A stretch of 64,000 nucleotides of DNA from Leisingera methylohalidivorans DSM 14336. Lineage in GTDB: Bacteria > Pseudomonadota > Alphaproteobacteria > Rhodobacterales > Rhodobacteraceae. This document shows positions 28,674 through 39,345 of the stretch, one piece after another (position 1 is the stretch's first letter; each line of letters begins with the position of its first letter). Location: NCBI RefSeq assembly GCF_000511355.1, contig NC_023135.1, forward strand, positions 2,382,371-2,446,370, in the 5' to 3' direction. Both the position numbers and the translations under genes were made by a program. The notes below the pieces were generated by a model, which was not told where the DNA came from, made no database searches, and saw only the letters and a program-made list of their open reading frames with translations.

Positions 28674-29855
28674 ATGCAGATAAACACCTTGATTCTCGGC
28701 GCCGGCGCGGCCGGCATGATGTGCGCACGCTATTCGGGCGGCAGCACATTGGTGATCGACCACGCCAAGGCGCCGGGCGAGAAGATCCGCATCTCCGGCG
28801 GCGGCCGCTGCAACTTCACCAACATGTACGCGGACCCCAAGAACTACCTCTCCGCCAATCCGCATTTCTGCAAATCGGCGCTGGCCCGCTACACCCAATG
28901 GGATTTCATCGGGCTGGTGGACCGCCACGGCATCGCCTGGCACGAGAAAACCCTGGGCCAGCTGTTCTGCGACGGTTCCGCCAAACAGATCATCGCAATG
29001 CTGGTGGAAGAGCTGCATCAGGCCGGCGCGGACCTCTGGCTGCAGACCTCGGTGGACTCCGTCGAACGGACCGCAGCGGGATTCTCCGTAAGGCTCCTGC
29101 GCGAGGGCAAGCCGCAGACCGTCACTTGCCGCAATCTGGTGCTGGCCACCGGCGGCAAATCAATCCCCAAGATGGGCGCGACCAGCCTTGCCTATGACCT
29201 CGCCCGCCAGTTCGGGCTGGAGCTGACGGAGACCCGCCCGGCGCTGGTTCCCTTCACCTTCCCGGACGGCCGTTTCCAGCCGCTGGCCGGAACCGCCCTG
29301 CCCGCGCGGCTGTCGAACGCGCGCACCTCCTTCGACGAAGCGCTTCTGTTCACCCACCGCGGCCTTTCCGGCCCTGCGGTGCTGCAGCTTTCCTCCTACT
29401 GGCGCGAGGGAGAGGAGATCACGGTGAACCTGATCCCCGAGACGCCTCTTTTCGATCTCCTGCGCGACCAGCGCCAGAGTGAAGGCCGCCGCGACCTGAC
29501 AACAGAACTCGCCCGCCACTTGCCTGCCAAGCTGGTGGATTTTCTGAAACCCCAGCTGTCCCTCAAGGGCCGTCTGGCCGATCAGTCCGACACCGCGCTG
29601 GCCGCGCTGTGCGAGGCCCTGCAAAACTGGCGCCTGCTGCCTTCCGGCACCGAGGGCTACCGCACCGCCGAGGTCACGCTGGGCGGCATCTGCACCGATG
29701 GCTTGTCCTCCAAAACCATGGAGGCCAAATCCGCCCCCGGCCTCTATGCCATCGGCGAGGCGGCAGATGTCACCGGCTGGCTCGGCGGTTACAACTTCCA
29801 ATGGGCCTGGTCATCGGGTTTTGCCGCTGGCACCGCCATCGCCGCCGCCAGCTGA
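28674..29855 (+). CDS. HI0933/BaiN-family FAD-dependent oxidoreductase
   Basis: 393 residues. Rossmann start MQINTLILGAGAAGMMCA, then EKIRISGGGRCNFTNMYA, LATGGKSIPKMGATSLAYDLARQFG, FTHRGLSGPAVLQLS, VTLGGICTDGLSSKTMEAKSAPGLYAIGEAADVTGWLGGYNFQWAWSSG: the full HI0933 signature set, shown in parts. Substrate unknown. Start ATG 28674 preferred; ATG 28665 three codons earlier is possible and neither has a clear ribosome site. This is the only rightward gene inside the leftward division cluster, placed between murD and ftsW. Confidence 0.9.
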   Translation: MQINTLILGAGAAGMMCARYSGGSTLVIDHAKAPGEKIRISGGGRCNFTNMYADPKNYLSANPHFCKSALARYTQWDFIGLVDRHGIAWHEKTLGQLFCDGSAKQIIAMLVEELHQAGADLWLQTSVDSVERTAAGFSVRLLREGKPQTVTCRNLVLATGGKSIPKMGATSLAYDLARQFGLELTETRPALVPFTFPDGRFQPLAGTALPARLSNARTSFDEALLFTHRGLSGPAVLQLSSYWREGEEITVNLIPETPLFDLLRDQRQSEGRRDLTTELARHLPAKLVDFLKPQLSLKGRLADQSDTALAALCEALQNWRLLPSGTEGYRTAEVTLGGICTDGLSSKTMEAKSAPGLYAIGEAADVTGWLGGYNFQWAWSSGFAAGTAIAAAS

Positions 29856-29904
29856 CCCGCCGCCCCGGCCGGCGCTTTCCGCTTGGGTGAGCCTGAAGCC
29901 CCCC

Positions 29905-31302
29905 CTAGCCCAGCCGCTTGTTCACCTCGGCAGTGAAATCCTCGCCGCGCTGTTCGAAATTGTCGTACTGGTCGAAACTCGCCGCTGCCGGCGCCAGCAG
30001 AACCGTGTCGCCCTCCTGCGCGTCCTCAATGGCGCGCTCGACCGCTGCCGCCATAGTGGTGCAGACCTCGGCCTCCACATCCAGCTGCAGCGCAAAGCCA
30101 GCCGCCTCGCGGCCGATCACATAGGCTTTCACCACATTGCCGGTCTGCCCCTGCAGCCCTTCCAGCCCGCCGTCCTTCTCCAGCCCGCCGCAGATCCAGC
30201 GGATGTTCTTGAACGCACTCAGTGCCTTAACCGCACTGTCCACATTGGTGGCCTTGCTGTCGTTGACATAGCGCACGCCGCCGCTTTCGGCGATGGTCTG
30301 GCTGCGGTGCGGCAGGCCGGGGAAGGTCGCCATCGCATCGCCGATCAGCCGCGGCGCCAGCCCCAGAGTGCGCGCCGCCGCATAGGCCGCGCAGGCGTTC
30401 TGATGGTTATGCGCCCCCGGCAGACCGGTCATGCCGCGCAGATCGATCGAGGCCGCCTGCCGCTCCTTGCGGTACTCGCTCAGAAAGCCTTTGCGGGCAA
30501 AAACCTGCCAGCCCGGCCCGGTCAGCTTGCGCGCGGCGGAGATGCGGATCACCCGGTCATCGCCTGCCGCTTCCGACAGCTGTCCGGCCAGAAACAGCCC
30601 CTCATCCTCGTCAATGCCAATCACCGCGCGGTCCGGCCCGCCCTCGGCAAACAGCCGCCGCTTGGCCGCGAAATAACCGCCCATGCCGCCATGCCGGTCC
30701 AGATGATCAGGGCTCAGGTTGGTGAACACCGCCACATCCGGCGTCAGCGCCCGGGCCAGCTCGGTCTGATAGCTCGACAGCTCCAGCACCACCACGCCGC
30801 CGTTGCCGGGCGGATCTATGTCCAGCACGCCGCGGCCGATATTGCCCGCCAGCTGGCTCTCGCGGCCCGCTTCCTGCAGGATGTGGTGCAGCAGCGCCAC
30901 CGTGGTCGATTTGCCATTCGACCCCGTCACCGCCACCACCCGCGGCGGCTGGTCATGCATCTGCCATTCGGCATCGGCAAAGGAGCGGAAGAACAGCCCG
31001 ATATCATTGTCCACCGGCACCCCGGCCTCCATTGCCGCCCGGATCACCGGGTTCGGCTTGGGATACAGATGCGCGATGCCGGGCGAGGTGATCAGCGCAG
31101 CAACGCCGTCAAAGGCACCGCCCTTGTGCAGGTCGCGGCAGGTGAAGCCATCCGCCTCTGCCGCCTCCCGCGCGGCAGGGTTGTCGTCCCAGCAAACAGG
31201 TTCCGCCCCGCCCGCCCGCAAGGCGCGCGCTGTCGCCAGCCCCGAACGGCCCAGCCCCAGCACCGCCACCTGCGCGCCCTCATATCCTTTGACCGGGATC
31301 AT
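29905..31302 (-). CDS. murD: UDP-N-acetylmuramoyl-L-alanine--D-glutamate ligase
   Basis: 465 residues. Adds D-Glu to UDP-MurNAc-L-Ala. Seen: [20 protein letters not shown] loop [57 protein letters not shown] and [12 protein letters not shown] 31302 has GGAGG seven bases upstream; an ATG at 31320 precedes that site. It is separated from mraY by about 400 noncoding bases with a terminator and from ftsW by the oppositely oriented oxidoreductase gene. Confidence 0.97.
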   Translation of the reverse strand: MIPVKGYEGAQVAVLGLGRSGLATARALRAGGAEPVCWDDNPAAREAAEADGFTCRDLHKGGAFDGVAALITSPGIAHLYPKPNPVIRAAMEAGVPVDNDIGLFFRSFADAEWQMHDQPPRVVAVTGSNGKSTTVALLHHILQEAGRESQLAGNIGRGVLDIDPPGNGGVVVLELSSYQTELARALTPDVAVFTNLSPDHLDRHGGMGGYFAAKRRLFAEGGPDRAVIGIDEDEGLFLAGQLSEAAGDDRVIRISAARKLTGPGWQVFARKGFLSEYRKERQAASIDLRGMTGLPGAHNHQNACAAYAAARTLGLAPRLIGDAMATFPGLPHRSQTIAESGGVRYVNDSKATNVDSAVKALSAFKNIRWICGGLEKDGGLEGLQGQTGNVVKAYVIGREAAGFALQLDVEAEVCTTMAAAVERAIEDAQEGDTVLLAPAAASFDQYDNFEQRGEDFTAEVNKRLG

Positions 31303-31708
31303 CGCCTGCCCTCCGCACATTCATATTTCGCCACGCACCCTGTACCGCAGCCCAAGGGATTTGCAAGCCATCGCCCGGCCGAAAGGCCGGGCAGCGCCCG
31401 TTGCACATCCGCCGTACGCTGCCCTCACCGCATCTTCACTTCAACGGGCTACGCTCCACCCGTTGCAACAAAAGACCAGGAGACCGGCCCCCCAAGACCA
31501 CCTCTTCATTGGGTGCAGGGCGGGTCCGCACAGGCCGCTAGACGGACATGGCCCCTGACACCGGCCATCCGATGCTCCGCCCCCTTGGCGGCGCCGCCTT
31601 CTTCGTAAAGGAAAACCGCGCCAAGCCTGAAGCCCCGCGCGGTTCATATAGAGGATAAGAGCTTCACCGCCCGCCGGAAACCCAGGCGCGGCGGGTAAAC
31701 GGCGTGGA
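31303..31708. other. mraY-murD gap with several hairpins
   Basis: About 400 bases with no credible gene, unusual inside a dcw cluster. It holds the mraY terminator (31611-31644), a GCCCGGCC-GAAA-GGCCGGGC tetraloop hairpin at 31373-31392, followed by GCAGCGCCCG like an arm of the dispersed repeat, and CAACGGG/CCCGTTG at 31442-31465. The murD promoter should be near the left end; none was assigned. Confidence 0.6.
31611..31644 (-). terminator. Intrinsic terminator after mraY
   Basis: On the minus strand: stem AACCGCGC (from 31644) and GCGCGGTT (31621-31614) with a loop of 15 bases, followed by a TTTTCC tract. It lies 65 bases after the mraY stop and should separate the mraZ-mraY transcript from murD. 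Confidence 0.75.
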
Positions 31709-32791
31709 TTAGCGCACTTTCAGCGTCGCAAGGCCGATCATCGCCAGGATCAGCGAGATGATCCAAAAACGGATCACGATCTGCGGCTCCGCCCAGCCCT
31801 TCTTTTCATAGTGGTGATGGATCGGCGCCATCAGGAACACCCGGCGCCCGGTGCGCTTGAAGTAGAGGACCTGAATGATCACCGACAGCGCTTCAACCAC
31901 AAACAGCCCGCCGACGATGGCCAGCACCAGCTCATGCTTGGTGGCCACGGCAATAGCGCCGAGTGCTCCGCCCAAGGCCAGCGAACCGGTGTCGCCCATG
32001 AACACAGCCGCCGGCGGCGCGTTGTACCACAGGAACCCCAGGCCTGCGCCGAACAGCGCCGCGCTGAAAATCAGGATCTCGCCGGTGCCGGGCACATAAT
32101 GCACGTCCAGATATTCGGTAAAGTCGACCCGCCCCACCGCATAGGCAATCACCCCCAGCGTGCCGGCCGCAATCATCACCGGCATGATCGCCAGCCCGTC
32201 CAGCCCGTCGGTCAGGTTCACCGCATTGGCGGCGCCGACAATAACGCAGATCGAAAACGGCACATAGAACAGGCCAAGATTGATCAGCGTGTCCTTGAAC
32301 ACCGGCAGCGCCAGCTGGTTCTGCAGCGCCTCCGGGTGGAACCGCGCAGCCAGAACCGAGCACAGCGCCGCAATCGCGATCCCCAGGGTCAGCCGCAGCT
32401 TGCCCGACACCCCGGCCGTGGTCTGTTTTGACACTTTGGCGTAATCATCGGCAAACCCGATCAGCGCAAAGGCCAGCGTCACCAGCAGCACCATCCAGAC
32501 AAAGGGATTGTCGAGCCGCGCCCACAGCAGCGTCGACGACAGCAGCGCGCCGACAATCAGCAGCCCGCCCATGGTCGGGGTGCCCGCCTTGGAAAAATGC
32601 CCCTCCGGCCCGTCATCGCGGATCGGCTGGCCCTTGCCCTGTTTGCGGCGCAGCACATTGATCAGCGGCTTGCCGAACAGAAAGCCAAAGACCAGCGCAG
32701 TCATAAAGGCGCCGCCTGCGCGGAATGTGATATAACGGAAGAGGTTGAAAAAATCCCCCCCGTCCGACAAAGCGGTCAGCCAATAGAGCAT
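31709..32791 (-). CDS. mraY: Phospho-N-acetylmuramoyl-pentapeptide-transferase
   Basis: 360 residues, about ten membrane segments. Transfers phospho-MurNAc-pentapeptide to undecaprenyl phosphate, giving lipid I. Seen: [23 protein letters not shown] (catalytic Asp pair), [31 protein letters not shown] and the histidine motif [16 protein letters not shown] 32791 has AGGGAAGGG upstream. Follows murF by 34 bases. Confidence 0.97.
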   Translation of the reverse strand: MLYWLTALSDGGDFFNLFRYITFRAGGAFMTALVFGFLFGKPLINVLRRKQGKGQPIRDDGPEGHFSKAGTPTMGGLLIVGALLSSTLLWARLDNPFVWMVLLVTLAFALIGFADDYAKVSKQTTAGVSGKLRLTLGIAIAALCSVLAARFHPEALQNQLALPVFKDTLINLGLFYVPFSICVIVGAANAVNLTDGLDGLAIMPVMIAAGTLGVIAYAVGRVDFTEYLDVHYVPGTGEILIFSAALFGAGLGFLWYNAPPAAVFMGDTGSLALGGALGAIAVATKHELVLAIVGGLFVVEALSVIIQVLYFKRTGRRVFLMAPIHHHYEKKGWAEPQIVIRFWIISLILAMIGLATLKVR

Positions 32792-32825
32792 CCTGGCCCT
32801 TCCCTCGTTCTTCTTGCACGTTTTC

Positions 32826-34214
32826 TTATTTGCGGCCGGAGTGACCCATTTCGCGGATGCCGTCAACGATCTTGGCCAGGCCCATGCTGAGCGACCCCTT
32901 GGCCAGCACGATGTCGCCGCCCTTGATTTCGCCTGCCAGGCCGGGCACGGCCTCAGTGCTGCTGTGGTACCATCCGCCGCGTTTCCCCTCCGGCAGCGCG
33001 TCATGCAGCGCCTGCATCAGCGGGCCGATGCAATGGATCTTGTCAATGCCTTCCACCGCCTCCAGATCGGCCAGCCCGGCGTGCAGTTCAGCCTCCTGCG
33101 GGCCAAGCTCCTTCATATCGCCGGCATAGGCAATCCGGCGGCCCGCGCCCGGGGTGGCCGCCAGCACCGCCAGCGCTGCCGCCATCGAGGTGGGGTTGGC
33201 GTTGTAACTGTCGTCCAGCAGGGTAACCTCACCGCTGTCCAGCCGGATGGTTTCGCGCACCCCGCGGCCCTTGACCGGCGACCACAGCGCCAGGCTTTCC
33301 ACAGCGCGCGCGGGATCCGCCCCCAGCGCCTCGGCGCAGGCCAGCGCGCCTAGGGCGTTCATCGCAAAATGCGCGCCTAGCGATTGAATATGCAGCTCCA
33401 CCGCGCGGCCGCCCGCCGTGGCGCGGGCAACAGTTTCCTCGCCCTTGATGCTGGCAGAGTGCAGCGTGTAGTCCCCGGCGCTCCCGCCGAACCACCGGGC
33501 GGCTGCCCCCAGATCCGACGCCGCGTCCCGCAGCACCTGGGCCTCGGCAATATCGGCGTTCAGCACCGCAACACCGCCCGGCTCCAGCCCCTGCATGATC
33601 GCGGCTTTCTCGCGCGCGATGCCTTCGACGTCCTCAAACGCTTCCAGATGCACCGCCGCCACTGTCGTCACCATCGCCACATGCGGTCGGGCCTGCAGTG
33701 CCAAGGGCGCAATCTCGCCGGGGTGGTTCATGCCGATCTCGATCACCGCAAACTCGGTCTCGCGCGGCATCCGGGCCAGCGTCAGCGGCACCCCCCAGTG
33801 GTTGTTGTAGCTGGCAACGGCGGCATGGGTGCGGCCCTGATCCGACAGCATCCGCGCCAGCATTTCCTTGGTCGAGGTCTTGCCGACCGAGCCGGTCACC
33901 GCAACGACCTTGGCCTGCGAACGCGCCCGCGACGCCCGGCCCAGAGCCTCCAGCCCGGCCTGCACGTCGTCCACGATCAGCAGCGGCGCATCAGCGGGGA
34001 CGCCCTCGGGAATGCGGGACACCAGCGCGGCGCCCGCGCCCTTTTCCAGCGCCTGCGCCACGAAATCATGGCCATCGCGCGCGGCCTTCAGGGCCACGAA
34101 CATATCGCCCGCCTCAAGGGTGCGGGTGTCGATCGACAGGCCGGTGACAGCCCAGCCGCCCTGTGTGCGCCCGCCGGTGGCAGCGGCGGCCTCTGCCGCG
34201 GTCCAAAGCGTCAT
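32826..34214 (-). CDS. murF: UDP-N-acetylmuramoyl-tripeptide--D-alanyl-D-alanine ligase
   Basis: 462 residues. Joins D-Ala-D-Ala (from Ddl) to the tripeptide. Seen: [37 protein letters not shown] (ATP loop), [38 protein letters not shown] and [10 protein letters not shown]. The start overlaps the murE stop by four bases (ATGA), so the two are translationally coupled. Confidence 0.97.
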   Translation of the reverse strand: MTLWTAAEAAAATGGRTQGGWAVTGLSIDTRTLEAGDMFVALKAARDGHDFVAQALEKGAGAALVSRIPEGVPADAPLLIVDDVQAGLEALGRASRARSQAKVVAVTGSVGKTSTKEMLARMLSDQGRTHAAVASYNNHWGVPLTLARMPRETEFAVIEIGMNHPGEIAPLALQARPHVAMVTTVAAVHLEAFEDVEGIAREKAAIMQGLEPGGVAVLNADIAEAQVLRDAASDLGAAARWFGGSAGDYTLHSASIKGEETVARATAGGRAVELHIQSLGAHFAMNALGALACAEALGADPARAVESLALWSPVKGRGVRETIRLDSGEVTLLDDSYNANPTSMAAALAVLAATPGAGRRIAYAGDMKELGPQEAELHAGLADLEAVEGIDKIHCIGPLMQALHDALPEGKRGGWYHSSTEAVPGLAGEIKGGDIVLAKGSLSMGLAKIVDGIREMGHSGRK

Positions 34215-35698
34215 GCGATCCTCCCGTCCAGCGCGGCCGCAGCAATGCTGGCCTGTTCCACATCGTCAAACGGCAGCACCGTGTCGCCCACGGTCTGGCC
34301 GGTCTCATGCCCCTTGCCGCAGATGATCAGCGCATCGCCCGGCCCCAGCAAGTCAGCCCCGCGCAGGATCGCCTCGGCGCGGTCGCCGACCTCGATGCAA
34401 CCGGGGGCGCCGCCCTTCACCGCGGCGCGGATCACCGCCGGGTCCTCACTGCGCGGGTTGTCGTCCGTCACGATCACCACATCGGCATTTTCATGCGCCG
34501 CCTGCCCCATCAGCGGGCGTTTGGTGATGTCGCGGTCGCCGCCTGCGCCGACGATGGCAATCAGCCGGCCCAGCACATGCGGGCGCAGCGCCTTGATGGC
34601 ACTGGCAACAGCATCCGGCGTATGGGCGTAATCGACAAACACGGCCGAGCCGTTGTCCCGCTCTGCCGCCAGCTGCATCCGGCCGCGCACCGTGGTCAGA
34701 TGCGGCAGGGTTTCAAACACCCGCTCCGGGTCCTCGCCGCCGGCAATCACCAGCCCGCAGGCCAGCAGCACATTTTCCGCCTGAAAACCGCCGATCAGGT
34801 TCAGGCGCAGCTGATAGGGCTCGTCGTGCCAGGAAAACCGCATATCCTGGCCGGTGCCGTCATAGCGCAGACCCATCAGGCTGAGATCGCCAAGGCCCCG
34901 GCCCACGCTGATCACTTCCTGCCCGCGGGCGGCAGCCACGGCGCGCATCTCGGACCCGCGCGGGTCATTCATGTTGATCACCGCAATGCCTTCCTCCGGC
35001 AGCACCCGGCGGAACAGGCCCGCCTTGGCGGCGAAATAGGCGTCAAAGGTCTCGTGATAATCCAGATGGTCCTGGGTGAAGTTGGTAAAGCCTGCCGCCG
35101 CCAGCTGCACCCCGTCCAGACGGCGCTGGTCCAGCCCGTGCGAGGAGGCCTCCATCGCCGCATGGGTCACCCCTGCTGCGGCGGCCTCAGCCAGCGCGCG
35201 GTGCAGGGTGATCGGCTCCGGCGTGGTATGCGCCAGCGGGTAGCTCCAGGCGCCCTCGATACCGGTGGTGCCCATATTGACGGCCTGATGGCCGAGCTCC
35301 ATCCAGATCTGGCGCACAAAGCTTGCCACCGATGTCTTGCCGTTGGTGCCGGTGACCGCAACCACGGTCTGCGGCTGGCCGCCGAACCACAGCGCCGCGG
35401 CGTAGGCCAGCGTCTGGCGCGGGTCCTCCACCACCACCAGCGCGGCGTGGCTTTCGTCCAGAATCCTGGCGGCGATCCCGGCGCCCGCGGTATCGGTCAG
35501 AATGGCGGAGGCGCCCAGTTCCAGCGCCGCGGGGATGAATTTGGCCCCATGCACCTGACTGCCCGGCAACGCCGCAAAAAGATACCCCTGCCGCACCTCG
35601 CGGCTGTCCACTGCCAATCCGCTGATCTGCGGGTCGGCACCGCCGCGGGCGGTCAGCCCCAATTGGCTCAGGGGCTGGTCTGGTCTGCTGCTGCTCAT
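34211..35698 (-). CDS. murE: UDP-N-acetylmuramoyl-L-alanyl-D-glutamate--diaminopimelate ligase
   Basis: 495 residues. Adds the third stem amino acid. Seen: GLAVDSREVRQGYLFAALPG, VAVTGTNGKTSVASFVRQ, MEASSHGLDQRRLDG, FTNFTQDHLDYH and VDYAHTPDAV. The DNPR motif (VTDDNPRSEDP) that marks meso-diaminopimelate use is present, fitting a Gram-negative wall. Lies 19 bases after ftsI. Confidence 0.97.
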   Translation of the reverse strand: MSSSRPDQPLSQLGLTARGGADPQISGLAVDSREVRQGYLFAALPGSQVHGAKFIPAALELGASAILTDTAGAGIAARILDESHAALVVVEDPRQTLAYAAALWFGGQPQTVVAVTGTNGKTSVASFVRQIWMELGHQAVNMGTTGIEGAWSYPLAHTTPEPITLHRALAEAAAAGVTHAAMEASSHGLDQRRLDGVQLAAAGFTNFTQDHLDYHETFDAYFAAKAGLFRRVLPEEGIAVINMNDPRGSEMRAVAAARGQEVISVGRGLGDLSLMGLRYDGTGQDMRFSWHDEPYQLRLNLIGGFQAENVLLACGLVIAGGEDPERVFETLPHLTTVRGRMQLAAERDNGSAVFVDYAHTPDAVASAIKALRPHVLGRLIAIVGAGGDRDITKRPLMGQAAHENADVVIVTDDNPRSEDPAVIRAAVKGGAPGCIEVGDRAEAILRGADLLGPGDALIICGKGHETGQTVGDTVLPFDDVEQASIAAAALDGRIA

Positions 35699-35717
35699 GA
35701 CGGCCCTCTGCCCTAGT

Positions 35718-37502
35718 TCAGTTCGAGGTGAGGGTTATACCAGTCACCTCTGCAGGTTCAACTTGCGGACGCAGCCCCAACAGCGGCGCGACCCGGCCGA
35801 TCATCTCGGCCGCCACCGGGGTGGCGGTCCAGCCAGCCGTGCGGCGTTCCTCGCCATGGGCAATAATGGACGGTTCGTCCAGCGTCACGATCAGCACGTA
35901 TTTCGGGTCATGTGCCGGGAAAATAGAGGCAAAAGTGGCAATCACCTTGTCATCATAATAGCCGCCGCGCGGCTTGGGCTTGTCGGCGGTGCCGGTCTTG
36001 CCGCCGACCTGATAGCCTTTGACCCGGGCAAAGGATGCGGTGCCTTCGCTGACCACCTTGCGCAACATCTTGCGCGCGGCGGCGGCGGTGCGTTCGCTCA
36101 GCACCCGTTCACCCAGCTGCGGCCCGGGCTGTTTCAGAATCGTCGGCGCCACATAGCGGCCGCCATTGGCAATCGCCGCATAGCCCGCCGCCAGATGCAT
36201 CGGCGTGGTGGAGATGCCGTGGCCATAAGAGATGGTCATCGCCGACAGCTCGGACCAGTTGGCGGGCAGCAGCGGCTTGCCGCCCTTGGCCTCGGAAATC
36301 TCGAACGGGGTCGGCTCCAGCATGCCCAGCGTGTCGAGGAAGCTTTTCTGCCGCTCCGCCCCGATCTGCTGCGCCAGACGCGCGGTGCCGATGTTGGAGG
36401 ATTTGACGATGATCTTGGTCACCGACAACTCGTTGCCGTAATTACGGAAATCGCGGATCGCAAAGCGGCCCCAGCGCAACGGGCCGCGGGTGTCGATCAC
36501 CGTGTCGGCGCCGACCAGACCCAGCTCCATCGCTTGCGCCGCTGTGAAGATCTTGAAGGTGGAGCCCAGCTCATACACCCCCTGCACCGCGCGGTTGAAC
36601 AGCGGGCTATCGGAGGGATCGAAGCCGGAGGTGGGCGGGCGCGGCCGGTCGTTGGGGTCGAAATCCGGGAAGGACACAACCGAAATCACCTCGCCGGTAT
36701 GGACATCCATCAGAATCGAGGTCGCGCCCTTGGCATTCATCAGCTTCATGCCGCCATACAGCACCTGCTCGGACGCGGCCTGCACGGTGAGGTCCAGCGA
36801 CAACTGCAGCGGTTTGCCAGCATTGGCCGGGTCGCGCAGATAGGTGTCGAACTGGCGTTCCACCCCTGCGACGCCGATCACCTCGGCGGCATTCACGCCT
36901 TCCTTGCCGAACCCGGCGCCGCCCAGCACATGGGCGGCCAGGCTGCCATTGGGGTAAAGCCGCATCTCGCGCGGGCCGAACCTCAGGCCGGGATCACCGA
37001 TATCATGCACCGCCTGCAGCTGCTCGGGGCTGATTTTCTTCTTCAGCCACAGAAACTTGCGCTTGCCGGTGAAGTCCTTGATCAGCCGGTCGCGGTCCAG
37101 GTCGGGGAAGATCTGCACCAGTTTATCGGCGGCGCCCGCAGGGTCGATCATCTGCGGCGGCTGGGCATAAAGGGAGTGCGTTTCGAAATTGGTGGCCAGC
37201 AGGCTGCCGTTGCGGTCAACGATATCGGCACGCTGCGCGGCGATGACGCTGCCCGCGGCGCTGGCCACAGGCTCCGCCGGTTCGGAGACCGCCGTCATCC
37301 CCATCCGCGCGGTGATGGCGCCGAAGGCGCAGACAAAGAACAGCCCCAGCACCAACAGCCGCCCCTCGGCGCGCTGGCGGGACTGCACCTGCATCTCCTG
37401 ATGGCGCAGGCTGATGTTTTCCGCCTCGATCACATCCGGGTTTTCACCGGTTGCGCGGGCATGCAGAACCCGCGCCAGCGGGCGGAGCGGGGTGCGGATC
37501 AT
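35718..37502 (-). CDS. ftsI: Peptidoglycan D,D-transpeptidase FtsI (PBP3)
   Basis: 594 residues. Bitopic septal transpeptidase. A ~45-residue cytoplasmic part, one membrane segment (LLVLGLFFVCAFGAITARMG), the dimerisation/pedestal domain, and the catalytic domain with SxxK at STFK (Ser314), SSN and KTG (VGGKTGTADKPKPRGGYYDDKV). Start overlaps ftsL by four bases. Partner of FtsW further down the cluster. Confidence 0.97.
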   Translation of the reverse strand: MIRTPLRPLARVLHARATGENPDVIEAENISLRHQEMQVQSRQRAEGRLLVLGLFFVCAFGAITARMGMTAVSEPAEPVASAAGSVIAAQRADIVDRNGSLLATNFETHSLYAQPPQMIDPAGAADKLVQIFPDLDRDRLIKDFTGKRKFLWLKKKISPEQLQAVHDIGDPGLRFGPREMRLYPNGSLAAHVLGGAGFGKEGVNAAEVIGVAGVERQFDTYLRDPANAGKPLQLSLDLTVQAASEQVLYGGMKLMNAKGATSILMDVHTGEVISVVSFPDFDPNDRPRPPTSGFDPSDSPLFNRAVQGVYELGSTFKIFTAAQAMELGLVGADTVIDTRGPLRWGRFAIRDFRNYGNELSVTKIIVKSSNIGTARLAQQIGAERQKSFLDTLGMLEPTPFEISEAKGGKPLLPANWSELSAMTISYGHGISTTPMHLAAGYAAIANGGRYVAPTILKQPGPQLGERVLSERTAAAARKMLRKVVSEGTASFARVKGYQVGGKTGTADKPKPRGGYYDDKVIATFASIFPAHDPKYVLIVTLDEPSIIAHGEERRTAGWTATPVAAEMIGRVAPLLGLRPQVEPAEVTGITLTSN

Positions 37503-37849
37503 GGCTGGCTCCTCAGGTTCAGGCCCGAAACCTCGACACCTTCGGTGATCACCAGCTCTTCGGGTTCAGGATATGAAACCTCATCCACCCGGCCGAACTG
37601 GTCGGGGCGCAGCGGCAGCAGGCCCAGGCTGTCGAAATTGATATCCGCCAGGTCGCGCAGCCGCTGCGGGCGGTTGAGATAGGCCCATTCGGCGCGCAAC
37701 ACGCTGAGCCGCACCTGCGCCGCACCGATCTGCTGCTGCAGGGCGCGGGTTTCCTTCAGCACCTGCTGGGTGGCATAGTTTTCGCGGTAGGCCCAGAAGG
37801 CGAGGCCAAAGACGGCCAGGCAGGTTGCGGCATACAGCAAAGTCTTCAT
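37499..37849 (-). CDS. ftsL: Cell division protein FtsL
   Basis: 116 residues. Small bitopic divisome protein: membrane segment [19 protein letters not shown] at the N-terminus, then a coiled-coil heptad region ([35 protein letters not shown]) and the FtsL-like RPQRLRDLA segment. Low conservation is normal; identity rests on position between rsmH and ftsI plus topology. Overlaps both neighbours by four bases. Confidence 0.92.
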   Translation of the reverse strand: MKTLLYAATCLAVFGLAFWAYRENYATQQVLKETRALQQQIGAAQVRLSVLRAEWAYLNRPQRLRDLADINFDSLGLLPLRPDQFGRVDEVSYPEPEELVITEGVEVSGLNLRSQP

Positions 37850-38838
37850 TTGCGCGCCTCTTTCAGCTGCGGCATTCCAAGTTCCTTGGCCGAGATCGGC
37901 CCCGGTTCAGCCCCGGTGCGGCGCCCGACCCGCAGACGGGCGGAGCGGGAACGCGGGTTTTCCGCCAGCTCCTGATCGTCCGGGCCCACGGCCTTGCGGG
38001 TGACCAATTCGAACTGGCTGGGGGTTTCCGCCTGCTCCGGCGCATAGCGGTTGGCGCGGCCGGTCTTGCCCGCGCGGTGCTGGAAGAAGCGTTTGACCAT
38101 CCGGTCCTCGACCGAATGGAAGGTCACCACGGCCAGCAGCCCGCCGGGTTTCAGCGCGCGCTCGGCCGCCAGAAGGCCCTCGAACAGCTCGTCATATTCG
38201 GCGTTCACCGCGATGCGCAGACCCTGGAAGCTGCGGGTCGCCGGGTGCGACTGGTTCGGTTTGGGGCGCGGCAGGCAGGACTCAATGATTTTCGCAAGGC
38301 GCAGAGTCGTGGTGATGGGTTCAATCGCGCGCTCGCGCACGATCGCCTTGGCGATGCGGCGGCTGGCGCGTTCTTCGCCGTAGTGGAACAGGATGTCGGC
38401 AATCTGCGCCTCGTCCAGCTCGGCGATCAGATCGGCGGCGGAGGGCCCCGACTGGGACATGCGCATATCCAGCGGGCCGTCCCGCATGAAGGAGAAGCCG
38501 CGCTCGGCCAGGTCCAGCTGCATCGAGGAGACGCCAAGGTCCAGCACCACACCGTCGAGATCCTGCGCATATTCATCCATGCGCGAGAACACACCCTGCT
38601 GCAGGATCAGGCGGCTGCCGTACGCCCCTGCCCAGGGCTTGGCCATCTCAAACGCCAGCGGGTCGCGGTCGACGCCGGTGACTTCGTCAGCGCCGGCCTC
38701 AAGCAGGCCGCGGGTATAGCCGCCTGCGCCGAAGGTGCCGTCCAGCCAGCGGCCCGAAACCGGGGCCACGGCCTGCAGCAGCGGGCGCAGAAGGACGGGA
38801 ATGTGGGGACCATTGGCAGCATCTTGGTCCTGGGTCAT
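37846..38838 (-). CDS. rsmH: 16S rRNA (cytosine(1402)-N(4))-methyltransferase
   Basis: 330 residues. SAM enzyme methylating N4 of C1402 in 16S rRNA. Seen: [16 protein letters not shown] motif [72 protein letters not shown] and [13 protein letters not shown]. Second gene of the cluster, three bases after mraZ. Confidence 0.97.
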   Translation of the reverse strand: MTQDQDAANGPHIPVLLRPLLQAVAPVSGRWLDGTFGAGGYTRGLLEAGADEVTGVDRDPLAFEMAKPWAGAYGSRLILQQGVFSRMDEYAQDLDGVVLDLGVSSMQLDLAERGFSFMRDGPLDMRMSQSGPSAADLIAELDEAQIADILFHYGEERASRRIAKAIVRERAIEPITTTLRLAKIIESCLPRPKPNQSHPATRSFQGLRIAVNAEYDELFEGLLAAERALKPGGLLAVVTFHSVEDRMVKRFFQHRAGKTGRANRYAPEQAETPSQFELVTRKAVGPDDQELAENPRSRSARLRVGRRTGAEPGPISAKELGMPQLKEARK

Positions 38839-38841
38839 GGG

Positions 38842-39345
38842 TCAAACGCCTCCGGCGCCATCTAGGAATTCCAGCGGATCGAAATCCTCGGGCAGGTCTT
38901 CCATCAGTTTCTCGGCTTCCGCCATTTCGACCTCTTCATAGGTCTCGGGCTTCCAGATCTGGAAGGTGTCGCCGGACGCTATAAAGAAGGCCTCGCCCTC
39001 CAGGCCGATCTTCTGCCGCAGCTTGGCAGGCAAAACAAGGCGGCCGGTCTCATCCACATTTGTCGGCAAGGATTGGCCGTTGAACATGCGTTCAAGGATC
39101 TTGCGCGGCTTGGAGCCGCGCGGCAGGGCCGCGATCTTGGCGTCCACCTCGTCGATGGCTTCCATTGTATAGCATTCAAGGAACTGGCGGCGGTGATCAC
39201 CGTAGACAATGACCAGTTCGGGGCTGTCGCCGGATTTCCAGTTGGGATCGGCGGCCTCCAGCACACGGCGAAAAGAGGCCGGGATTGACACCCGCCCCTT
39301 GCTGTCCACCTTGTGGTGGCTTTCGCCTCTGAACCTGCGGCCCAA
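38842..39345 (-). CDS. mraZ: Transcriptional regulator MraZ
   Basis: 167 residues. Two AbrB-like swapped-hairpin domains (MGRRFRGESHHKVDSKGRVSIPASFR and VDETGRLVLPAKLRQKIGL). MraZ controls its own dcw operon and binds direct repeats of TGGGN-type boxes with 5-base spacers in E. coli. The start is TTG 39345: an in-frame TAA at 39376-39378 leaves no ATG or GTG, and AAGGGA is about ten bases upstream. The C-terminal ~30 residues are acidic (EMAEAEKLMEDLPEDFDPLE). First gene of the mraZ-mraY run. Confidence 0.95.
   Translation of the reverse strand: MGRRFRGESHHKVDSKGRVSIPASFRRVLEAADPNWKSGDSPELVIVYGDHRRQFLECYTMEAIDEVDAKIAALPRGSKPRKILERMFNGQSLPTNVDETGRLVLPAKLRQKIGLEGEAFFIASGDTFQIWKPETYEEVEMAEAEKLMEDLPEDFDPLEFLDGAGGV

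Noticed and set aside
31441..31647. Small Arg-rich frame in the mraY-murD gap
   Set aside because: Overlaps the mraY terminator and repeat-like DNA; low-complexity translation without a start signal.
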